A DNA stretch of 64,000 nt from Triops longicaudatus (GCA_022885665.1 JAGQDJ010000043.1:124001-188000), one strand, 5' to 3'; counted from the first letter of the stretch, positions 13,780-27,260 are shown. The notes: generated by a model not told the origin, from the letters alone. Numbers and translations are program-made.

Positions 13780-15400
13780 GGCTTGCCCAGAAAGGGTTTG
13801 TTTTCACTAGACAGCAATTTTATTGCAATTATTTTGCCTACATATCAAGGTCACTTTCTTGTAACCTTGCTCCGAACAGCAATTGCCCTTTCTCTTCAAC
13901 ATTTTGTATGTTTTTATTATTCATTGATTGGAATATTCCTGAAATATGGGTCAGTGTGTTACGAATGGTTAGGGTATAATTTTATTGCAATTTTTCAGCA
14001 AAAAAAAAAACAAATCCGTTTTACTTTTGTTACCTGTGTTATAGGTGACGATTGACCTTCGTTTCACTTTCATATACTCTGCGTAGATTACAATACCGCA
14101 TTAAGAAGGTCAAAGTATTGCGAAGGGTTAGTCCATCATTTATTGTCAATTTTTTCTTTAAAAAAGATCCGTTTCGCTTTCCAACGCCTTTGCTCTTATG
14201 ACCATCGTTACCCTTCTTTCTTTAAGGGAAAAATTATCTCCCTTTCATAGACTTATGTTGTAAATGGCTTGGATTAACCCATAAAGCAAGGTCAACCTTT
14301 CGGAAGTCAGGTCATGATTTTATTGCTACTTTTTTCAAACTTTCTGCTTCGTTTTCTGCGAACCTTCGCTGCAATTGCAATTGTCATTCTTTTTGGAAAA
14401 ATAATTTCTCTTTCATACATTTTTTTAAAATGTATTTCATTTACCTATAAAGCCAAGGCCAGAACACCCCGAAGGTCCTAATTTACTGCCATTTTTTCCC
14501 CTTAAGAATCACTTCGCTTTCACGTAGTGAACATTTGCTTTACGTTTGCATTAGCAAAAGAAACAAGGTCATCGTATTGCGGAGGGATAGCCCATAATTT
14601 CATTACCCATTTTTTGCTTTAGAATCAGTTTCACTTTTTGCAAAAGGCAATTGTCCCTTGTTTTCGGAAGAACAAGGATTTCACTCTCATACACATTTTG
14701 CTGTAGATCGGTCGCATTATGAATAAACTAGGTCAAGGTGTTGCAGAAGCAGGCCTTATTTTTCACTTTTTTATTTAGTTCTTTTTCGCATAGCTTTTCG
14801 CCAATAGGTTTTTCCTGTTCTAAGGAAAAATAACAGCAACAACTTCTCGTTTGTTACATTTGGTTGATAGGCCCATATCACATTAACGCAGAAACGATTA
14901 TTAAGGTCAAGGGTGTTAAAATGGATTGGGGTTTATTTTTCAAGTTTATTAATAAATTTCACATCCTTGTAGTTTTTCACAATGAGATTTTTTTCTCAAA
15001 AGAAAGTAACATTAAATTCGTTCTCCTATACAATGCATTAAAATGGCACACGACCATTAAAGAAGGCAAAGATTTGCAATAATTCACCCGTATTTTTCTC
15101 GTTTTGCGATTTGTTTTTATTTTTGGACTTATGAAATGACTTTCGTATAGACTTTAGCAGTCAGGATTTCCTTCATTCATGGGAAAAAGAATTTTCTTTT
15201 GCTAACATGAATTTTTTCGAATCCCCCTCTTTCAAAAACTTTTGCTGCATGTGGACCAGGCTTTTATTTAAGACAAAAAAACGACAAGATAATGTAGCGC
15301 AGAGGGTAAAATCGTAATTTGTCCACATTTTTAGTTGAATATATACGTTGTTTTACGACTTTTGCTGCCTATAGAATTGTTATTCTTTTCACGTTCAAGG
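13780..15400. repeat. Degenerate tandem array, unit about 165 bp
   Basis: A recurring block reads approximately AAGGTCAA.GTATTGCGAAGG, then a TAATTTTATTG-like stretch, a T-rich run, and a TTTCGCTTTC-like stretch. Its GGTC-type anchor occurs near 13949, 14108, 14290, 14457, 14567, 14731, 14905 and 15065, giving spacings of about 159, 182, 167, 110, 164, 174 and 160. A second anchor, CTTTCATA(C/T)A-like, recurs in parallel near 14067, 14244, 14411 and 14684. An earlier unit is suggested near 13788 by TTTTATTGCAATTATTTT. Copies are heavily diverged, with indels. It is satellite-like but too decayed for an exact consensus by eye. No continuous reading frame follows the period. Confidence 0.6.
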
Positions 15401-17200
15401 AAGCTTTGACACCCATCATACATGGAGAGGTTTTTTGGCCCCATAACTATTTTATGCTTACATTGTTGTTTTCGAGTGTTTTATAAAGCTACTATGACAC
15501 TAATGTGGAAATAGATTCATGAATAGTGTTATGGCGATGAAAACAGGTTGATTCCAATTCATTAAGAGACGTTTGGGAAGACAGGGAACATGGCCAGAAA
15601 AGAGTTAAGACCGGGGCGAGTTAATCTCTGCATAAGCTGGATTTTCCCCCTGGATCTGTTTTCTATCCTTGTAGGACTTCTAACCTGCTGATAACATTGA
15701 CCAAACTTGGGCAAAATTGTACATGAGCTGATTAACGAGAGGGTCCGCTTACCATGTTACTGGCCATTAATAACGTCGTCCTTGTGGTCTATCTGCTCAA
15801 ACATCCCACGTTATAGGTTCTGGACTGCGCTTTCGCCAAGAACACGCATCCCATTTTGGACTTTTTGTTTCAAGTTGTTCTGAACATGTTGTATTTTTCT
15901 ATTTTATTTTTCATTTCATTTAAACCAAGATGTTCTGCTGTGGTCTTTTCCGACTACTACTACTATGCCTCCTCACACAGAAATGTAAAGAAGGAAAACT
16001 ACCACAGACTGATGAATATATGTGGCTGAGAGCGAGCGCGATTTGATTGTTGCATTGACTGTCCCTGTGAAGCCAAGTCCCTCCACATAACCCAAAAAGC
16101 TGTTAAGTAGCATGCCAGTGCAACCAGTTTTTATAAACCCGAATTTATTTTACGAGCAGGCGAGCTTAAAGAGACAAGAGGGGCAAAAGGTTGGCTATAG
16201 GGCGTTTTTACATCACCCGACCATAACATTCGTGTCAATCGCCCCGTGATACGAAATAGAACTTGAAGCTTGTTGTGCGGCGTACACAAACCCACCCTAG
16301 GGTAATTTTTCTTTGGTTTTTGGGTTGCCTTATGTTGATTCAAGTTCAAGTTGGAGATAGTTGTTTATAGCTCAAACGTGGACTCTTTTTTGGGGATAGT
16401 GGTGACTTTTTTTAATGGTCTTAGAAACGACTTGGTCATGGTATGATACCAGAACGATATCAAACGGTCCCATCGAGTTTTTTTTTCATGACCTGCATGG
16501 CTTTTAACTTGATGCCGTCTGACCATCAAAAAGCTCCTGCAAATCTTCGTAGAAAAACCTGCTCTTTTTTCATAAGAACAGGAAAAGGCATAGGACCTTT
16601 TTTGTCCCTTTTTTAACCTTCTTAATGTACGACATGGTCACTCATTTATCCCTGTCTGGCTGAGCGCTACGAAATGCCAATAGGTCCAGACCCCCATTTG
16701 CATATTGGAAAGAAACAAAGTTGAGCTGTTCGCTTGGTCAAAAAGCGACGATAATTCAAAAGGTAATGTCCCATGGTCTCCAACAAAAACGCGGCTTGAC
16801 CTTAAGTGTGGAGTGTTAATAAAGCTAGACCAACTTTTCTAAGTCAGTGAACCGACAGTGGTATAATTTCAGTTCTGCAACGAACGACGGAAAACTATGT
16901 AGCAAAGCAAAAGAGAAAATTGCATTATAACCACAGACGCCAATGAAAATGTCCACAGCACTTGTACCGTTTATGGCATTTAGTGGATTGTAGCAATTGT
17001 GGCCAAAGAGTTAAAGTCTTATGGGTTGCGATAGGATTTCTGGCAAGGACATGATAAAATTTCGCTGGGTGTCGTTGCAGTGTGGCATCTCGTGCAACCC
17101 TTTTTTCATTCAGGGTTTGGTTTTATTTTACAAATATCCAAGTTCATGAGGCCATCTGAACAGATTTTGGACAACGAGAGCGGGGACTAAAAAGCGGTGG
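15400..17200. other. Gene-free spacer upstream of RUNX
   Basis: No coding exon, RNA gene or clear repeat was recognised. The sequence is ordinary AT-rich DNA with scattered T runs. It may contain distal regulatory sequence for the RUNX gene, but nothing in it can be read directly as such. Confidence 0.5.
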
Positions 17201-18500
17201 CGGGGAGCTTGGGAATAAGAGCCGAGGCGTCGTCAGCGCCCACCAATCACTAAGTTAGCTGTCGACGCTCCATGGCGGTAGCCATGCACTCCGCCCCTGT
17301 GCTGAGTTCATCTTCCGCGGCTCGCCGGAGTAACGCACGACAGTCCACTCGCATCATTCGTGGCAGAAGCCTGTCTTCATGAAGTGCTGTGTTGGGCCAT
17401 GTGTGGGGGGATAATTCCCTGGCGTTGTTTGATTTTCGTCACTTGGAGTTGTGTAGAAATCGTGTTGACAAGCTGGAATCGCTAATAATTGACAAGCGTT
17501 GATAAGACCGGGAAACTTTTGTTGTCTTTGGCTTGAAGTTTGGGGATCCTGGTTCCCCCACGAAACTTTCCCGAGGGCCAAGTTCTGGGACCAGAGGAGC
17601 TTGTATAATTTAGGGCGTTGATAGTGTGGCCAGCGACCGCCCCATTCTGGGGTTTGAGCTCGCTCAGCGCGTGAAGTGTGCGGTTGAATAGGCCGAAACC
17701 CCGGGTTGACCACGTTGGCCACGCAGGAGAGGCTGCAGTGGTAAATTCGCGGTCCTGCGTAGCAGTTTGGTGGTGGGAATACGGGTGCGTGAGTTGTGTC
17801 TTCCTTTGGCTACCACAGCTGAAAACTTGGCTACCACTTACCCAATTTGGACATTACAAGCCTGCACTTTTTATGGCCCGAGCGAGTTATTACACCAGTT
17901 GTAGAATCGCCACACTCCCGCTCTAACTGTAGTATTGCCCTTTTTATATACGTCCGCCTGCCCCAAGTTGGCCCTGCTTTGTGTACGTGCAACAAGACTC
18001 AACCAGTGAGCATCTTTTTATATCTATTTGTTCTCTCGAATATCGCTTTTGGTGGGGTTCCCGAATCCGTTTCGTGTTTGATGTGGACATCGATCGGTGA
18101 GCGTTAGCCCCAGTGAGAGGAACTTGAGTTGAGAAAAGACACGAGAGAAACACCCCAAGGCGGAAGGAGGAGAAGTTGCTGGTCAGTCGTAACCTCTCTG
18201 CGGCGCCGGACTCACTGAGATCTCAGCACTTGACGTGAGGACAGTTTTCCTCCTGTTTAAGGAAGATAAAGCTAACGAGGAGACAGCCAAGACTCGAGAA
18301 GGAAAGAAAGAAGAAAAAATAGTGAAAACAATTCGAGGATTCTAAAGCATTTCCCCCTTCCTTCCGTAACTACTTCCCATTTATTCCTCACTGATCCTAA
18401 ACTTGAAGAAGACTTGACCAACACATAAGGGAACTTCAAGAACCAAGAGTTCTTCAAGTATCTGTCGAATCTGTCTCTTCCGTCGATAACTTCCAACTCC
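17200..18500 (+). promoter_or_regulatory. Probable RUNX 5' flank / 5' UTR region
   Basis: This stretch is visibly richer in G, C and CpG than the DNA before it and ends at the RUNX start codon. It contains CCATGGCGG at 17270-17278, which resembles the ATGGCGG core of YY1/Pho sites, and a TATATA-like stretch near 17944-17950. The transcription start cannot be placed. Opposite-strand open frames here look like by-products of the higher GC content and have no recognisable family. Confidence 0.35.
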
Positions 18501-21500
18501 ATGCCAGATTGTTCCACTTATCCTCCATCTCCAACGGGTGATCTGGTACAATTACCTCATCGTCCTCCGCAATACCCTCTTCCCGAAGAACGTCTTTCAC
18601 TTTCCGACTCATCCATGCTCGTCATGGGGGACCATCATGGCGAACTGGTACCTACGGGTAGTCCTCATTTCTTATGCACAGCCTTACCAACTCATTGGCG
18701 TTCGAACAAATCGCTGCCAATGGCGTTTCGCGTCGTAGCGTTAGGAGATATACCCGATGGAACGGTCGTCGCTGTCCGCGCTGGTAACGATGAGAATTAT
18801 TGCTGCGAGCTGAGAAATCACACAGCTGTTATGAAGAACCATGTCGCCAAATTTAGCGATTTACGCTTTGTAGGGCGTAGCGGACGAGGTAAAAGCAAAA
18901 TTAGAACTTTCCTACCATAAATGGTTAATTTGCTGACTTAACACGCTCGCTTCTTTATTTAGGCAAAAGTTTCACCCTATCCATCATCGTGAGCAGTTCG
19001 CCTGTCCAAGTCGCCACGTACAACAAAGCTATTAAAGTTACAGTGGATGGACCCCGGGAACCTCGCACCAAATCCCGTAAGTTCGCTTTCCTTTATCCAT
19101 TTATGAGTGTGTGAAATGCTGCATTTCCGGACATTTTGTTTCACCAGCTTTTTACTCCCGAAAAAGGTTACTTTTGAGGCCAACAAAAACTTCTTGATTT
19201 ATTAGTTTCGCGTTAGGGAGACACGATATTATAGTATGGATTTTATGTTCGTTTTAAGGGAAAGTTTTTTTAGGTGGTATTGAAAAAGTTTAGGAAGTCT
19301 TTTATTTGTGGAAAAGGGGGAACAAACTAAAAACAAGAGTGTGGGGGGAAAAGGAGATCTGGGGGCTGATTTATTTACTTGTTTGTTTGGCGGGGTGTTT
19401 TATCACAAGCTGTAAGGAAGAAAAAGCGAGGATTGATATGTATGGATTTGCTTGTGTGTTGTCGTCGGGTATGTGTATGTGTATGCTGTGCTAGCCCGGC
19501 ACGGCAGCAGCAGTGCACGCCTCACGGTGCCAAGCGAAAAAGCATCAAGTTGATGTCGATGGTATTGGGCCGTCTGGCTGGCCTTCATTTGTTTATGGCA
19601 GGCCAAGCGGTGCCTTTGAGGCAACCGGGGTCGGTTTTTGATAGCCTCGGTTTTGGCTCTACGATCGTCCAAACTCCGCGCATCGGTTCGTCTCTGGCTG
19701 GGAAGCCTTGATGGCAATCGAAGATTCACCGCGTTAGGCTGTGTCATCATTTTTGCTTTACTTTGACTAGCTTTATAGGGCTGAATAAAAAAGCGCAGAA
19801 GAATGCGTGCGAGGACCGGAACACAAACGCTGCCGGAGATGTACAAAAGTCTATATACCGATATCAAAAGGACAGCTTGTTATGCACGAAAGTGATGTTA
19901 TCTCATGTCTCTCAAAGCGTTAAACACCCGGAAAGCATACAGAGCCAGAAACCCACCTTTGACTTTCTTTTCAGTGAAGGGAGAATTTGATCGCGTACGA
20001 CCTTCAAGCTTTGTTGTTTCAAACGACAATTGAAAGCAGGACCGAGGTGGCTTAATCAGATAAGCAAATTGCTTCTCATGCGAACTGTCCGAATTCTATT
20101 TCGGGGTAATGTAACATCCCCTGGCCACAAAGCCAAAAGAGCAAAAAGTCAACTTTTACCGGTCGACGTAGGTTTGGGAAGGCTTTAGTAATAAAAATAG
20201 GAGAACACCTCGTGATGGGTTGGATCGCTGGCTGAGGTTAGTGGTAAGGAGAGCACATGACAGAATGGGGGAAAAAGAGTTGTCAAGTTGCGTCGTGGGC
20301 GTCGTGATAGCATTTTCAAAAAAGAGTTCACTAGCTGCCTGACCGCCCAACCGACCGGAAAAGACGGTTGGTGAGGTCTCATGGAAATTAGGGTTTTGCA
20401 CTGCCAGGGCCCGCGTTTATTTGTGTTTCGGTCCTCAAACCTTTAAAAGATGCCGACCCCAGACCGGCAAAAACCTCCCACACTCTTGCTCTCTTCTAAA
20501 TCGCCGTCGCAGATTTCTTCTTCGTCTCCTGCTACACGCTATGAAAGCTTATTTGAAAATTAGAAATTGACAAGCTTCTATAGAAAATTGGCAATCTTAA
20601 CTGCATCGAGGAATAGGCATTATGATGTGTCGCAAAACTAGTTCGAACCTTAGCATTTCCTATGACCTAAATCAGCTTTTACTTTTCCACCAGGTCATCC
20701 AACACCGTTTGGACCCTTCTCGCTACTCCAAGCACCATGGATCGAGCCAGCCTATTTGCATTTAAGCCTAGGAGTTCCGCCTCCGTCATGGGATACGATA
20801 CGGCGATCACATGATCCTATGGCGATCATTAAAGGTATGGATGCGCCCTATTCTATGTGTATTCTTGTTATATCTTCTACGAGCTGTTCAAGATACGTGG
20901 ACGTGTTTGGAATCTGCTTACCAATTTTTTCTTTTGTATTGTAGGAAACAGCGGAGACATGCACCGGCCCGAGATGTGGTCTTCAACCAGTCATCCACTT
21001 ACTTCAGCCAATTTAACTCATTTCGCTAATCCAGCCCACCCAGCTGGTCTCCCCTATCCTGCAGGTTCAGGGCCGGTAGCTTTGCCACCCAATTTGGTCG
21101 CCTTAGGTGGACATTTAAGTTTACCACCGACCTGTGAACCGTCCATGAATTTGTTGCGCCCCGGTTCGCATCCGTTTACCTCGCTAAGCTCCATGGGTCG
21201 GCCCAATTCCCCGGGAGGAACGCAGTCGTTTGCCAGTCAACGAGCCTTGGCCGCTTCTATTGTCGCAGCTAATCAAAGTCTGATGGAGAGAATGACCGCG
21301 GCTGGGGTTCATCATCACCTTCATCATCATCACCATCACCTTCCAGCTGGACTCGATGTACCCAATTTGGACAACAGTCCCACCAAGCATTTGGTCGTCG
21401 ATGGACCATCTTCCTTGTCACCGTCTTCGACCATATCCAACTCTAAATCCGAAGATCCTCTGCCTTCGAAAGGCAAAGGCGAGGAATCAGATTCGCTTGT

Positions 21501-21675
21501 CGATGAGTTAACAACTACCAAATCGGCCTTCGTTCATGTCAAACCGGTGCGTCTGTCATGCAGTCAAGGCAGCAATAGTAGCAGCAGTGAAGGATCCCAA
21601 CAAACTTCCTTGACAACTAATGCCATTACGAGCTCTAATCACTCCAAGACCGTTTCGGTGTGGCGACCTTACTAA
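18501..21675 (+). CDS. RUNX family (Runt domain) transcription factor
   Basis: Four coding exons give 457 aa: 18501-18888, 18963-19076, 20694-20834, 20945-21675. Introns are GT-AG, of 74, 1617 and 110 nt, all in phase 1. The Runt domain covers about residues 43-168 and binds TGYGGT DNA with a CBF-beta partner in the nucleus. Residues equivalent to the DNA contacts of human RUNX1 are all kept at a constant offset of 13: R67, K70, R122, R126, R129, K154, T156, D158, R161, R164. The redox-sensitive Cys equivalent to RUNX1 C81 is Ser68. Exon 3 carries the motif FGPFSLLQAPWIEPAYL, which I recall from arthropod RunxA/B rather than Runt or vertebrate RUNX. Exon 4 has a His-rich stretch (HHHLHHHHHHL) and Ser/Pro-rich sequence, and ends in VWRPY, the Groucho/TLE-recruiting C-terminus. 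The start ATG is the first in frame; an alternative upstream exon is possible. Confidence 0.93.
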
Positions 21676-21805
21676 GTTCAAAGAACGCGTGGTTCCTTTA
21701 TTGTTTCTACAAATTGTGTTTTAGAGAAGAACTATGCAGTTTTGCCCTATTGTACATAATTTCTCTCAGATGAATTATCTGTCGTGCCAAAGATTTTTTG
21801 CATAC

Positions 21806-21811
21806 ATTAAA
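21806..21811 (+). terminator. Candidate polyadenylation signal (ATTAAA) for RUNX
   Basis: ATTAAA lies about 130 nt past the RUNX stop codon. This is the second most common poly(A) signal form. It would give a short 3' UTR; later sites are not excluded. Confidence 0.35.
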
Positions 21812-24800
21812 AGGACACCTTCACGGCTCTCCCAAATTTTAAGAAAGAAATACTCAAATCCGTCACATGAATCCAAGTTTTGGTGAATACATTTCAATGG
21901 GACACTGAAATAGCAACCAAGCCTACAAGCATCTCCAGAAGACCGCATGCATTGGAAACTCTTAAAAGTTGGTAGGATATTGACCTGATGTTACAGGTCA
22001 GCAAAGAGCGTTCTAGTGAAAACGTCGATATGCACGTGAGGCTTAGTCGACAGTCGGCAGTTCTGTTTGCTTTTTGGTGGGACCTTTTCTCTCACTCTCT
22101 TTCCGTCGCTCCCTGTAAACTCTGATTTGGACCCCCAGTCCCCATCCCTTTGCATCATCTGCAACCCCTTTTTTCCAGCACTCGGTTTGGTTCTTTTGTT
22201 GTGTGAATATAGTAAAGTAATATAAAGAATGGCATAAGGGGAGAGATCTGAACCATGTCTCCCCCTTTGTCGACAGATGTGACACAGATGACATACAATA
22301 ATAAAATTAATAGATGACGATTTTTTACAAATTAATGTTTTTGTCCGTTCCGTTTCACATGTCAGTGTTACGTGAATACTACAAAGCAACTATTAGCTCA
22401 ATCTGTAATTCTTCACGTTACGAAAAATAAGGGAGCACGAAAACTTGTTAGGTTGGAGGGTAGAAAAGGTAAACGACAAAAGTTTCCTTTTCATTTCCCG
22501 TTAGCAATTTTTGGGGTGATTGACAATTTCTCCCCTTTTTGGGACCTTATATCCGGTCCAGGCTGATGCAAAAATTGAAGAGCCAATGCACAAGTTGGAA
22601 AGCCCTGGAAGAAACCTAAAAAAAAAAAAAATAGCAAGAGTCTTTCAAGCATACAAAGCGGAAGTAGGTAGACTATTTCATAGTTTGTTGTGCTTCATAT
22701 TTTTAGGAGTTTCTAACAGGGAAAAAAGTTTCTTCCCTCGGGAGTTGGCATAAGCAGCGAAAAGACAAAAGGGGTGACCATGTGGGTGTGAGAGGGTTGG
22801 AGTAGCAGCAGCAGTTAGCTATAAGGCAAGAAACACAATAGCGTCACCTTCCTTACTGCAGTCATATATCACAAGTCGTTCTAGCCCAACGTACTTAAAG
22901 TTTTATTTTTACGATTATTCTTGTAAAAGGGGATGGTTGGTCTGCTTCTCCTTGATTTTGGCTCCCCACAAGCTTGCGTGCACTGCTACACTTTTCGGAA
23001 GGGGGTGTCCGGAGGAAAACGGGCAAGACCGGGGGTGAAACGATGGTTGGAGGGAAAAGGATGCTGGGGCTTTGAAGCAGCGGTTGTAATTCAGGCCACC
23101 GCCGAGCGATTTCGGAAGGGAATGGGCCCCCAAAGGCCACTACTACAGTTCTCTTCTTGGTGTGTGCTTTGTATATATCGTCGTGGTAAAAAGAATTTAC
23201 GTTGGAATCCTGTAAGAGAAGTAGACGACGGAAAAGTTTAAGAGATAAAAGAGCGAAAGAGAAGAGAGGGGAAAAAATCGAGGAAGAAGCTCAAGACGCC
23301 CACCCAAGAAATACAATTGAAGCCCGTCGCTTCTTTTTACGAGCGCCGTTGATTTCAACCGAGGTTAGGAGTTGCAGCGATTGGGGCCATTCCGGAGTGC
23401 TGTAAGATTCTTTCTGGCCGACCCCCAACGCAACGAGGCTTTGGGGCTTTTCACTCCCCAGCGGCCACGACCGCGATTCGCTAGCAATCCACGTTCGGAT
23501 GAGTGAATTCCGCAGCAAAAGCACAAAAAAGGCAACTAAGATGAACGATTCTTAGCGTCCTGCCCTTGTTGAGGGCAAGTTGTGGCCACGCCACGCCTCC
23601 TTGATTTCCCACCCTTCTGCCCACATAGGTTTTCTTTTTCTTTTTCTTTCCAAACAGTGACTGAATTGGCAAAGCCAGCGTGAAATTTATGGGGCCTCCC
23701 CATTCCCCATAAGTTTCGCTACGCCAAATTCGGAGTTTTTCCAGAAAAAAAAATGGGGTAAAGAGGGTTGCGGGGTGGAGTGTTTCTCGCTGCTCACTGC
23801 GGGGAAGACGCTTCACTTGAGACGCCACAGCTTCCGTTGCGTGCGCTCCGAAGAATAGCTGAAAGAAGCTTTTCTGTGGATTCCCAAGTTCGTCGTTATA
23901 CACAACACTATGTCGCACTGTCGGACTCAATTTGCAACGCTGGGTGTTACCCAAGATCACATGGGTCGGTGTTGTTGGAGGGGCTTCAATTTGAATCACT
24001 TATTACCAAGAGCGTTCTTTGCCGCACAGTAGCCTACAGGAGCGAGCCAAAACTGTTCCCCCCAGCCAGCGAAAAGCGTGAAGATGGAGATGGGATTGAA
24101 GGAAATCAGATTTGATAGAAAAGCAAAAGCATTACAATGCCAGTTTGGGATTGGAAAAGGTCTCGAGCAGCAAAAATTGTGTACTGAACGTGACTTGTTT
24201 CTATAATTGGTGCTGAAGTCCGACATCAGAACTGTTGGCTATTTTTCTCCCTCGTTTTAGCTTTTTGTTGGCGTTGGAGAGCAAGACGTCCTTTATTTTA
24301 TTTTTTATTCCTTCACTGAGTAAAGGCTAGGTCTTCTACCTTGAAAGGTTGCAATAGCCATAAGCTACAGCAGGAGGGATATCGAAGGGCGTGGGCAGTA
24401 CACAGAACGTGGCGGAATTGTATTTTTTTCTCCGCGGATGTTTCTGGGGGGTGAATATGGGCCGAGAGTATGGAGCATACATGCCAAGGGAAAAGGGAGT
24501 AAGAAACCGTCATCTTATTCGGATATTTATGGATCATCTGATAGTCCCAGCATCGGAAAGACTTTTCCGCACCATCACCATTTCGGCTTTCTTTTGTTCG
24601 TCTCTCCCATACACCACCTTCCAGCAACATTTAAGGCTGTCGAGAGTCAAAGAGTCTTGCATCAGTGAGAAATATTCTTTCCGATGGCTCTAGAAACAAA
24701 CCAATTGAACGTTGTGCACCCTTTTAAGGGAACTTTCCATAACCACATTGTGGGCTTTGAAATGGAAATGCACACTACAGTATATACAAGAATGCAATCG

Positions 24801-27218
24801 ACATCACTGGGCGTGCATGGACGCTAGACTCAAAAACGACAAAATTCGGGTTAGCTAATTCAGTGATTTCTTTTGCACGCAAAACGGTCGCAATACCGTG
24901 CTACTTCTTCGACTTTGCAAGTCGATATTCAAGCAGTATTATCTATTTACCTACGATAAAATTCATGTTACGGAAACCGGAATTAACAGAAAGACAAATA
25001 GTCTACCGTAATCAGCGGTTTTTGTCCAAGTGATTTCTTCATATTTAAATGTGTTTTTAAAAACTTCTTCCGTTGCAATACATAATTACTAGTGCTAACG
25101 ACAGTTTTAAGGGTCTTTTTTAATTAGAGATAAAGTTATGTAGTTATTTTGTCACTGCTAATCGTATACAGTAGAACTCCGACGTGGTTCACATCTTTTA
25201 TGGAAACTCCCGATTCTGTCAATCGAATCGGCAATTTTTTTTTCTTCGATAACAGTGTTTTTTATGTTGCCTTTATTTATGGTGAGTTTCAAAATTTCCC
25301 TAGTGGTGTTAGGAAAGTATCAATAAAGTACGAAATGTAACTTCCTGTTATTATTCGTTTTGAACTCTCTAGAATTTCCCTAGTGCACTTAACATGTGAA
25401 TCTGATTTTGTCAACCGTCCGACTTATCAACTACCCTTCGGTCCCGACCACTTAATAATATCAGAGTTTCACTGTAGCGTCAGTTTTATATTACTGTTGT
25501 AATCTGACGCTTTTAAAGTGTACGAATTTTCAATGTTTAATACTCAATTGGATCTACATTCAACTACAGTTTCCTCCAAAACTTACTAGTAAGTTAGCAC
25601 TTAAGCGAGTCACAACATTGTCAGAACTCACTATTTTTTGCATAGAGTCTACGTTTTTGCACAGGTAGGATTTCGCTTAGTCTGTTTAAGTTGTCCGCAT
25701 TGTGTTATTGAAGAAAGTTGCAAGTATTGCACAATTCCTTTCAGTTTCGCTTGGCACTTCTTTACGAAGATTTCGCTTTCCAAAGACCTTGTCGTGGCTG
25801 AGCTGAGCGTATGGTGATTGAGTTCGAGATTGATAGAAGTCTGGGGGTTTCGAAATTTTGGTCGGTACCACCAAGCTTTCCTTCGCGAGGCTACTCGCCC
25901 CCTTTACATATGCAAATGAATCTACCCCAGCGTGGTGATACACATGTGTCATCCATTCTCTGTCATCGTCTTCAGCGTAAATGCTGCCTCGGTTTTCGTT
26001 TAGATTGTGTTCACTGGGCCTTGTTTCGTATATTTTTCTTTGTTCGCAGATGCCACGCCTTGATCTAGCAGATTTACCCCTCCGAAGTTTTTTGCCGCCC
26101 CTCTTGTATGCTAGGAAAAGGAAAGCGCTGAATGCTGAGGTTTTTGAGGCCAGTTTCACTGGCCAGGCCGAGGGCACCCCGGTTAACCCAGGGATCAAAG
26201 AGAAATCGTAAAGAGCGTAGGGAATGACAATGGGTTATGTTGAGTACGCACTGTGCCACACATACGGGGAGAAAAGATCCAGGGGGTTGATTGGGATTCA
26301 ACATAATGGAAATTTCTCCCCACCCTGTCCACCCCATCTTCCGTTTTCTCCCTAGCTTGGATAACTCCATCAGAGCATCTTTCTCTCCCCCTCTCCTCTG
26401 CCTCACTAGCTGCCATACTCTCTGGCGTGCGCTCTCTCCCTCTCATCCCAATCAAGCTTTCAATCGAGAGGGATTGGAATTCACGCATGTATAAGCTGAG
26501 CTGGGCTTGAGTCCTCAATTGGGGACCTCTCTTGTGCTTTATTTACTTACTTCGGTCGGGTAGGAGAAAACGCGAGTCTGGGAGTGGGGATGTGGGTAGT
26601 GCATGCTGTATGTGGATTTGCAGAAGAGACGCAAGGGATGTTGATGTGGATCTAGGAACACTTATTAGTTATGTAAAGGGAGGGGGCGCACTTTACTTGG
26701 CAATAGTCGGCGAGTTGGGTACAGTACTGGCGGTAGGGAGTTGTGAATTATAAGGGGGGAAGTACACATGTGTTGAGGGAGGTTGGGGAGACGGAGGGAT
26801 GGGTACACAGAAGCAGTTACCATTCCTTATTCACAAAGGGCAAACGAGGAAAAAGTTTTCGAATCGGTTCGGGGTGCACATCTCACCAAGATGCAATCAA
26901 CCGTGACAGCATCGCACATACACACATCAACTTTGCACGGACCGTAAGGCCCTTAACGACTTCATCGGGGTGCGCGAGGGGTTTTTACTTAAGTCTTGCA
27001 CAGCTTTTGTCTGACCCTCGATTATCCTTCGTTTGTCCGGTAGGGTTTCTCTTAGGTGTACAGCCAGCTCAATTGTGTACGAATTTGAAAAGTGATACGT
27101 GCAAGATAAGACTTAACAATCCTGAATCTAACCAGGATTCTTTTATACATCGCTAATATATTCCCGTCTTCTAATCCGTGTCCCTTTTCCCATGCTCGTC
27201 CGCGTCGTTTGTTTGTTT

Positions 27219-27260
27219 ATATATATATATATATATATATATAGATATATATGTATGTAT
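27219..27260. repeat. (TA)n microsatellite
   Basis: An uninterrupted run of about 24 alternating A/T bases is followed by an imperfect ATAGATATATATGTATGTAT extension. It is a simple-sequence repeat, probably length-polymorphic. Confidence 0.9.

Noticed and set aside
17354..17722. Minus-strand open frame of 122 codons upstream of RUNX
   Set aside because: Lies in the GC-rich RUNX 5' flank; no conserved motif. Treated as a by-product of base composition.
23481..23999. Minus-strand open frame of 172 codons
   Set aside because: No recognisable domain, a poly-Lys run produced by a simple TTTC repeat, and overlapping open frames on both strands. This fits GC-rich non-coding DNA.
25686..26198. Minus-strand open frame of 170 codons
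   Set aside because: No family resemblance, low-information composition, no supporting splice or neighbouring exons.
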